Of a stretch of 42,936 nucleotides of DNA, positions 38,747 through 42,936 are shown one piece after another. The position numbers were made by a program, and so were the translations under genes. The notes under the pieces are model-generated. The model saw only the letters and a list, made by a program, of their open reading frames with translations. It was not told where the DNA came from and did not search any database. Every line of letters starts with the position of its first letter. Within the stretch, counting starts at the first letter, position 1. This DNA comes from Gracilaria domingensis (Eukaryota; Rhodophyta; Florideophyceae; Gracilariales; Gracilariaceae), in assembly GCA_022539475.1 (NCBI GenBank), contig VCMS01000389.1, positions 1 through 42,936 on the forward strand, given 5' to 3'.

Positions 38747-41700
38747 TCAAAAGCCCCAGCCTAAACTATGATCACGAAATGCCAACGCCGTGCATAGTTT
38801 AATTGCAACGGATCGCACCCAAGGCTCGGAATCTTCGTTCCGAGACCTCTGGATCGCAATTAGCGTGTCTTCTACAATCACACCCTTCATTGCCGTAGAA
38901 TCCTTGGAAACGTTGACCAAGTGATCAAGAATTGTTAACCCACTATTTCTTAGCACTTTATACTTGGGTTCGTGTATGCCGTTTTTGCTGAGGTTTACTA
39001 ATCGTTTAATCAATGCCTCAGTGCGCTCCAGGGAGTTTCTAAATTGCAGTTCATGTTTGGAGAAACGTTCGGACAACTTCTCAATGGCTTGAAGTACAGT
39101 TAGTCGAATGTCCCAATCGTTCTGCATCAATTCTTCAAACACACACAGCAAATTAAGTACGTGTTCTTCTAGCTTCTCAACGCCCGCCACCCCTGTGATT
39201 GAAGATTGCAGGCACTGAATCGCTGCTTTGCACAATAGCTTTTGCGACTTTCGCGCTTTGTTCCAAGCATCAACAGCATCTGCATCAGACCCAGTTTCCC
39301 ACACCATCTGTGACACATTTGGTACGCTAGCGTTTACATCCGACGAGTTTGGAGACACGAGCTCTGACAAGTGGTCCCTGACTTTCTCGTACATGCAAAC
39401 GGTTTCTCGGGTGTTAACCAGCACCTTCCTCGCCGCATCAATTGCTGCAATTCGATAATCCTTCTTCCCTCGATCAGATTCGGACAGCACAGGCTGCACA
39501 ACAGCTACGCTCCCTCCGCACGACTCCCACAAAGATGCGCTTGAACAGAAATCTGCCAAAGACCAATGGCCTCAATTGCAACATGCTGTCCTTTCCAAAT
39601 ATGACCTGGAAGCACCGCTAACAACGTTTTTGCGCTTCGCGACATGTACTGTACATCGACAATGTCATTTGAAGCGTTCGTGAGGTCCCCTAGCGTGGCT
39701 GCGGCGTTCCTTTTCACGCGGTACTGAGCAGAAGTAGATAGCCGTTGCTCACATATTTCAACAATCGCCTTTGCGTACAAACGAAGCCCGGCCTGAGTAC
39801 TTGGCGCACCTTTATTCCAGGCGTCTTTCCAGTTCTTGCTGTCATCTCCTCCGTCGTCGTCTGTTTCAGGGCGCCCATGTATGCGAAGGGCCGTATAGAG
39901 CTTGCGTGCTGCTGGGTCGTATCGGGCGCCATCCGACACAACCCAGCAGCGAGAGACGAGGCAAGCGCGCGATCCCGAGGATACTCCGATGTGGCCTTCT
40001 TGCTAATTTTGTTTGCAATACTTTGCAACTTCATCGACGCGGCACAACTTTGAACCTCTGCCAGCGGCCTTACACCATGCCTTTCGAAGCATTGCGTTGC
40101 GCTCCATGCCCGCAGCGCTTGCCGCTGAAAACTGCAGCTTTGCAGCATATGGTTCCATGACCACTGCTCTGGATTGCAGAACGCTCGACATCAACCTTGC
40201 CGTCGCTGCACGCGTAGGAATTCCCACTCCTACGCGAGCCAATCGTGCCAGATTCGGAACCACCTCCGCCGCGATTGTCTCGTCAACTTGCCCTATGAGC
40301 CTTTCAATCGACTCGATCAAAGAGGACGAGGACATACTCGATGCAGTGACCAGAGCGTTTTGCAGCTCCTCCGGTGAGGCTACATGATACTCCGCGTAGT
40401 TTAAGATTTGCGGCTCGAGCTCTGTCGCAACGTCCAACAGATTCGCGATCAAATCCGGCACAGACGACCGCAAGGCCCTTCCTCCATGTCGTGTGATCTC
40501 GGACAGAGTCTTTGACACGAGCGCTCTCACCTCCTCGGCGCTGTGTGTGAAGGACGTCATAAGCACAGACAGTACAACGTCAACGGCTTGAGCCGATTCC
40601 TCTTCACCCAAATAGTTTGGATTACGTAGATATATCGAAAGTTCCGAGAGTGCCCTTCCAGTGCCTTGAGCACTCTTTCGCACACTTTCCTTCATATCAT
40701 CCATAGCCCTCAGTGTGTAGTACCAGAAATCCTTTAAAGAGTCCTTCACCTCCTCCCATGTGCGGGAGGCAAGAACGTCGCGAAGCGCGGCGCACCCCGC
40801 TTCTCGCGAACGCCATTGCCGGGAAACGATTGACTTGATGCAGTGGTCCGTCACTGCAAGCAAGTTCGCCTTGATCGCCTCGGCCACTGAGCCGTGACCA
40901 GAAGCCTTGACTACCGCGGATATAATTGAGCGCATAGCAATGCGAACGCTCTATATCGGGTGATGGCAGTACACATACAAGCGCAGCAAAAGACTCTTCA
41001 CGTGCAGTGGAAGCTGTTCGGCGGCGATATCATTATTCAAGAGGGAACTGCCAATGCTGCGCGCTTGCGACTGTTCCAGGTTGACCTATGTCTTGAACCG
41101 GACTACAGAGCTCCTCGTTGGTACCAGAGCGCGCGCCAGCCGTGTTTGATTCCACTTCCACGCCGCTGAACTCGAGAAACACTCCTTGATTGCCCGGGAC
41201 GATCACCGCAGCCCGCTCGCCGGCGGTCAGAGACCGGACGAGGTTTCCAACAATATCTTGCTGACCCTTGGGGGGAAGTATACGATATTGGAGAGCGCGT
41301 CGCAGCAGACGGCGACGAGAAGCGCACAAATACATCTCCCAAGGCAGACTGGGGGGCAATGAGCGAGAACAAGTCTTGCAGCTCATGCCGTAGCGCTCGT
41401 GCCACCTGCTCGCCCAGCGAGGGCGCGTTCAAAGCCAGCAGCACCACCGCCAGCGCGGCTGCAGCAGCCGCTGCTGCGCGGTGCTCAGCGCGGCTCGCAG
41501 CGCGTGCAACGCGTCCGCGTCGGCGCGCAACAGCACGTGCAGATTGGCGGCGGGCAGCAGCTGCAACCGGCGTGCCGGCGCGAGCTGCTGCACTAGGCAG
41601 CGCAGCGCAAACAGCAGATATGCCGCCACGGAGCAGCTACGCGGCTAGTGGCGCTCGCAATGCGCTCCGTACAGTGCGATAATGGGCGCAAGCGGCGGGG

Positions 41701-42240
41701 GTGGCTCCCGCGCGCTAGCGCGGCGTGGCGCGCGAGTTTGCGCCGGCGCATCCCGGCAGCGGCGAGTTGCATGACGCGTGGGCTGGCGTTGGAGGCGGCG
41801 AGGACTTCGATAAGGCGCGCGTGCGTGTCAGCTAAGGAGAAGATGTCTTCTGCCCAGTGTACGGCGGTGGCGCACGCCGGCTCTCACAGCGGGCGCGCGT
41901 CGAGCATGGCGGGCATGAGCGCGCCCAGCGCGGCGGCGCGAAATGGCGACGAGTCGCGCGTGCTCGGCGACACGAAAAGCGACAGCGTGACCAGCGCCTA
42001 CTCGGCGGCGGTGGGCACGGGCGGCGGGGGCGCCAGCGCGCTCGCGCTGGAGGAGAAGCGCGGGGCGGCTGTGGGGTCGGCCAGCAGCAGCGACGGGATG
42101 CGCAGCGCTAGGTAGAACAGCGCGGTGTAGCCGATGGCGCGCAGCGCGTCGCGGAGGAGCGGCGCGCCTTTGGTGCAGGCACCCACCGCACGCGGCAGCG
42201 GACGGCGTAGAGAGCGTTGTGACCACGCCGGTAGCAAGGC
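38747..42240 (-). pseudogene. ECM29: ECM29 proteasome adaptor pseudogene (HEAT-repeat protein)
   Basis: ECM29 tethers and regulates the 26S proteasome. Reading leftward, fragments follow the family order: helical repeats near 42170-41790 (AIGYTALFYLALRIPSLL, VHWAEDIFSLADTHA); VGNLVRSLTAGERAAV then ELCSPVQDIGQPG near 41270-41070; a long open piece 40935-40003 with RDVLASRTWEEV, LRAMDDMKESVRKSA, GGRALRSSVPDLIANLL, LEPQILNY, VVPNLARLARVGVG and MERNAMLRKAW; LAAGLCRMAPDTT near 39930; KDAWNKGAPSTQAGLRLY and AAATLGDL; and a C-terminal piece 39559-38747. Frame changes occur near 40020, 39870 and 39550, and conserved spans are missing near 41400 and 41000. The protein is normally about 1,800 residues, so the N-terminus is also absent. 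It is a deleted, frameshifted copy. Confidence 0.8.
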
Positions 42241-42936
42241 CGCGCCAGACGTGACTGAGAGAGTAGGAATAGAAATAAATGACGTGGAATGTCCAAATCA
42301 TAATTTGGCGTGCGTTGTATGATCCTGGTCCAATGGAGACCAATATTTGCGTCATCATTAATCTCTGCTGCTCATTTGTACCAATAACCGATCCATAGAA
42401 TAACATACGGGCAGGCATCCAAATGGCCACTGTAAACTGTCACGCCCATTAACGGCAATTAAATCCTATTTGGAAATAATTCGGCCGCCACTAATCGGCC
42501 ATTTATAGCCCAAATTGATGTTCATATGGGCGACGTCTTGAAAGAGAGCTAAGGAAGCGCGCATGATGCCCCGTTGGTTGGGTTGGTTCATCCAGCGTCA
42601 ACGCCCATTCAGGCGATGTCACTCCCGGCCCGGAGCATCTCATGGTCTCCGGACCCTACTGCCAGGGTTACGAGGTTTCGTACTTGGGCCGGTAGCAATT
42701 ACCTGGGGTAATGCTGAGGTTCTTTGAAGTGTTCACTCGTACGTCACCCGATGTCTTAGATCAGTGTGGTGTCGCTTCGTGCAATGTGTCTGTGGTCTAC
42801 GGGCGCTCTGAACTTGTACTGCAAGCTGGAGCGCACGGTCGCCAAAGATTTTGTAAGAATGTGCCATCGTGGTTGGCACGTCTTACCACCAACTGGCCAG
42901 ATCATCCAGCTTTGTGGGTTAGGGGCGATCTCGCCA
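42241..42936. other. Unassigned right end of the window
   Basis: GC content falls at about 42240, suggesting another junction where the ECM29 relic is cut off. Small inverted words occur (CTGGTCC...GGAGACCAAT near 42325). I see no open frame, known repeat family or RNA gene. It may be the edge of another mobile element. Confidence 0.3.

Noticed and set aside
1..42936. Alternative genetic code that reads stop codons as sense
   Set aside because: All three stop codons interrupt genes, many breaks are frameshifts, and several ORFs end normally at TAA, TAG or TGA.

Overview
The window is nuclear eukaryotic DNA built almost entirely of old mobile elements, with a decayed piece of ordinary gene space at its right end. 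Two remnants on the right, an ERGIC-53-type cargo lectin and the proteasome adaptor ECM29, are eukaryote-specific. The transposases are of eukaryotic Plavaka/KDZ and CACTA (Tnp2/Transposase_21) types. Reading frames are long and essentially intron-free. A compact, intron-poor but transposon-rich genome such as a red alga (for example a florideophyte) would fit; that placement is inference and weak. I saw no rRNA, tRNA or CRISPR array.

Layout. (1) 1-1.7 kb: degenerate short repeats and hairpins. (2) 1.7-15.97 kb, unit A, the most decayed: a Plavaka N-terminal relic (1.7-2.35), an unknown 390-aa gene on the minus strand (3.3-4.5), a CACTA transposase relic (5.0-6.48) joined to a truncated DNA-methyltransferase pseudogene (minus, 6.48-8.0), an intergenic region with inverted repeats, then on the plus strand a ParB-like pseudogene (9.8-12.3), a 2OG-Fe(II) dioxygenase-like pseudogene (12.2-13.9) and a membrane-protein relic. 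(3) 15.97-30.46 kb, unit B, the best preserved: a structured leader, a Plavaka transposase (plus), a convergent coiled-coil gene (minus), a gene joining a beta-class DNA methyltransferase to a SET domain (minus), a large palindrome with a symmetric divergent promoter, and a ParB-like gene (plus). (4) 30.46-36.24 kb, unit C: the same leader and transposase 5' half, then a relic of the same coiled-coil gene and the same palindrome, with the methyltransferase region deleted. (5) 36.25-42.2 kb: GC-rich, convergent pseudogenes of the lectin (plus) and ECM29 (minus). (6) The last 0.7 kb is unassigned.

Main interpretation. Unit C keeps the order leader - transposase - coiled-coil gene - palindrome, with deletions between. 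This argues that transposase and cargo belong to one large composite element of about 14.5 kb, present here as up to three head-to-tail units. Its cargo looks like a chromatin- and DNA-modification set: DNA methyltransferase plus SET lysine methyltransferase on one side of a bidirectional palindromic centre, and a ParB/Srx-fold protein (in unit A followed by a putative 2OG-Fe(II) dioxygenase) on the other. Linkage of KDZ transposons with TET/JBP dioxygenases is known from fungi; I do not know of a description of this methyltransferase-SET / ParB-oxygenase set.

Every gene of the set carries at least one stop or frameshift here, so these copies are probably dead or dying; intact relatives should be sought elsewhere in the genome.
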